Below, piece by piece: positions 6,296-6,367 of a stretch of 6,367 bases of DNA (position 1 is its first letter; each line of letters starts with the position of its first letter). The notes under the pieces are model-generated. The model was given only the letters and a program-made list of their open reading frames with translations, did not search any database and had not been told where the DNA came from. The position numbers and the translations under genes were made by a program. The DNA is from Anaerolineae bacterium (GTDB lineage: Bacteria; Chloroflexota; Anaerolineae; B4-G1): NCBI GenBank assembly GCA_027079895.1, contig JALWUZ010000272.1, positions 1-6,367 on the forward strand, in the 5' to 3' direction.

Positions 6296-6367
6296 CCGCG
6301 CTCCTCCGAACCTGTTCCAGACTCTCGATGGGGAACTCCTCCTCGCAGGCGATACACTTCGCCCAGC
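6270..6367 (-). CDS. Possible 3' end of an upstream gene (partial)
   Basis: Reading in from the window edge on the - strand, the frame whose first full codon is 6365-6363 is open to a TGA at 6272-6270. It encodes about 31 residues, WAKCIACEEEFPIESLEQV, then a less protein-like tail overlapping the ROK start by 26 nt. The CxxC plus EFPIESL looks like a zinc-knuckle segment. By eye about 16 of the first 20 codons end in G or C, more than in the other two frames on this strand (about 10-12). The sample is tiny and the family is not recognisable. It may be a genuine upstream operon member or chance. Confidence 0.35.
   Translation of the reverse strand, partial: WAKCIACEEEFPIESLEQVRRSADATPRPGD

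Noticed and set aside
5488..6357. A 289-codon alternative frame on the - strand over the ROK kinase, starting upstream of it
   Set aside because: The translation is Pro/Ser/Arg/Trp-rich frame-shifted noise, while the ROK frame has every expected motif and a good ribosome binding site.

Overview
The window is GC-rich bacterial DNA holding five confident protein genes in two convergent units. The style of the large secreted protein (DUF11 repeats, an internal YLPLVLK motif, FN3-like modules ending in GTYYYRV, and an 'FEDFSDIHSGWP'-type jelly-roll domain) and the Maf and ROK sequences point to Chloroflexota, probably an Anaerolineae or Caldilineae relative. This assignment rests on recalled family style, not on a search.

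Left part (1-2722, + strand): a near-consensus sigma-70-type promoter (TTGACA, 17-nt spacer, TAGAAT) leads into a short leader with two tandem GC-rich hairpins and an AAGGAG ribosome binding site. One gene for a secreted modular surface or extracellular protein of 837 residues follows. Its order is signal peptide, three DUF11 domains, linker with YLPLVLK, two nearly identical 95-residue FN3-like modules, and a C-terminal concanavalin/LamG-like domain. A strong intrinsic terminator (13-bp stem, 6-nt loop, T-run) ends the unit.

Right part (2743-6367, - strand): a tightly packed operon read right to left. The order is a possible 3' tail of a further gene at the window edge, a ROK-family sugar kinase, the AmmeMemoRadiSam radical SAM protein (amrS), the Memo-like AmmeMemoRadiSam protein B (amrB), and a Maf nucleotide pyrophosphatase. 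Junctions are +1 nt, +19 nt and a 1-nt TGATG overlap, which implies one transcript and translational coupling. The AMMECR1-like partner (amrA) is neither fused to amrB nor present as a separate gene here.

The most interesting content is the AmrS-AmrB pair, two members of a widely conserved but functionally unresolved system, here locked between a sugar kinase and a house-cleaning nucleotide hydrolase. The secreted protein is a typical accessory surface protein whose two FN3-like modules look recently duplicated. All long ORFs antisense to these genes are codon-aligned shadows caused by the lack of TTA, CTA and TCA codons in GC-rich genes.
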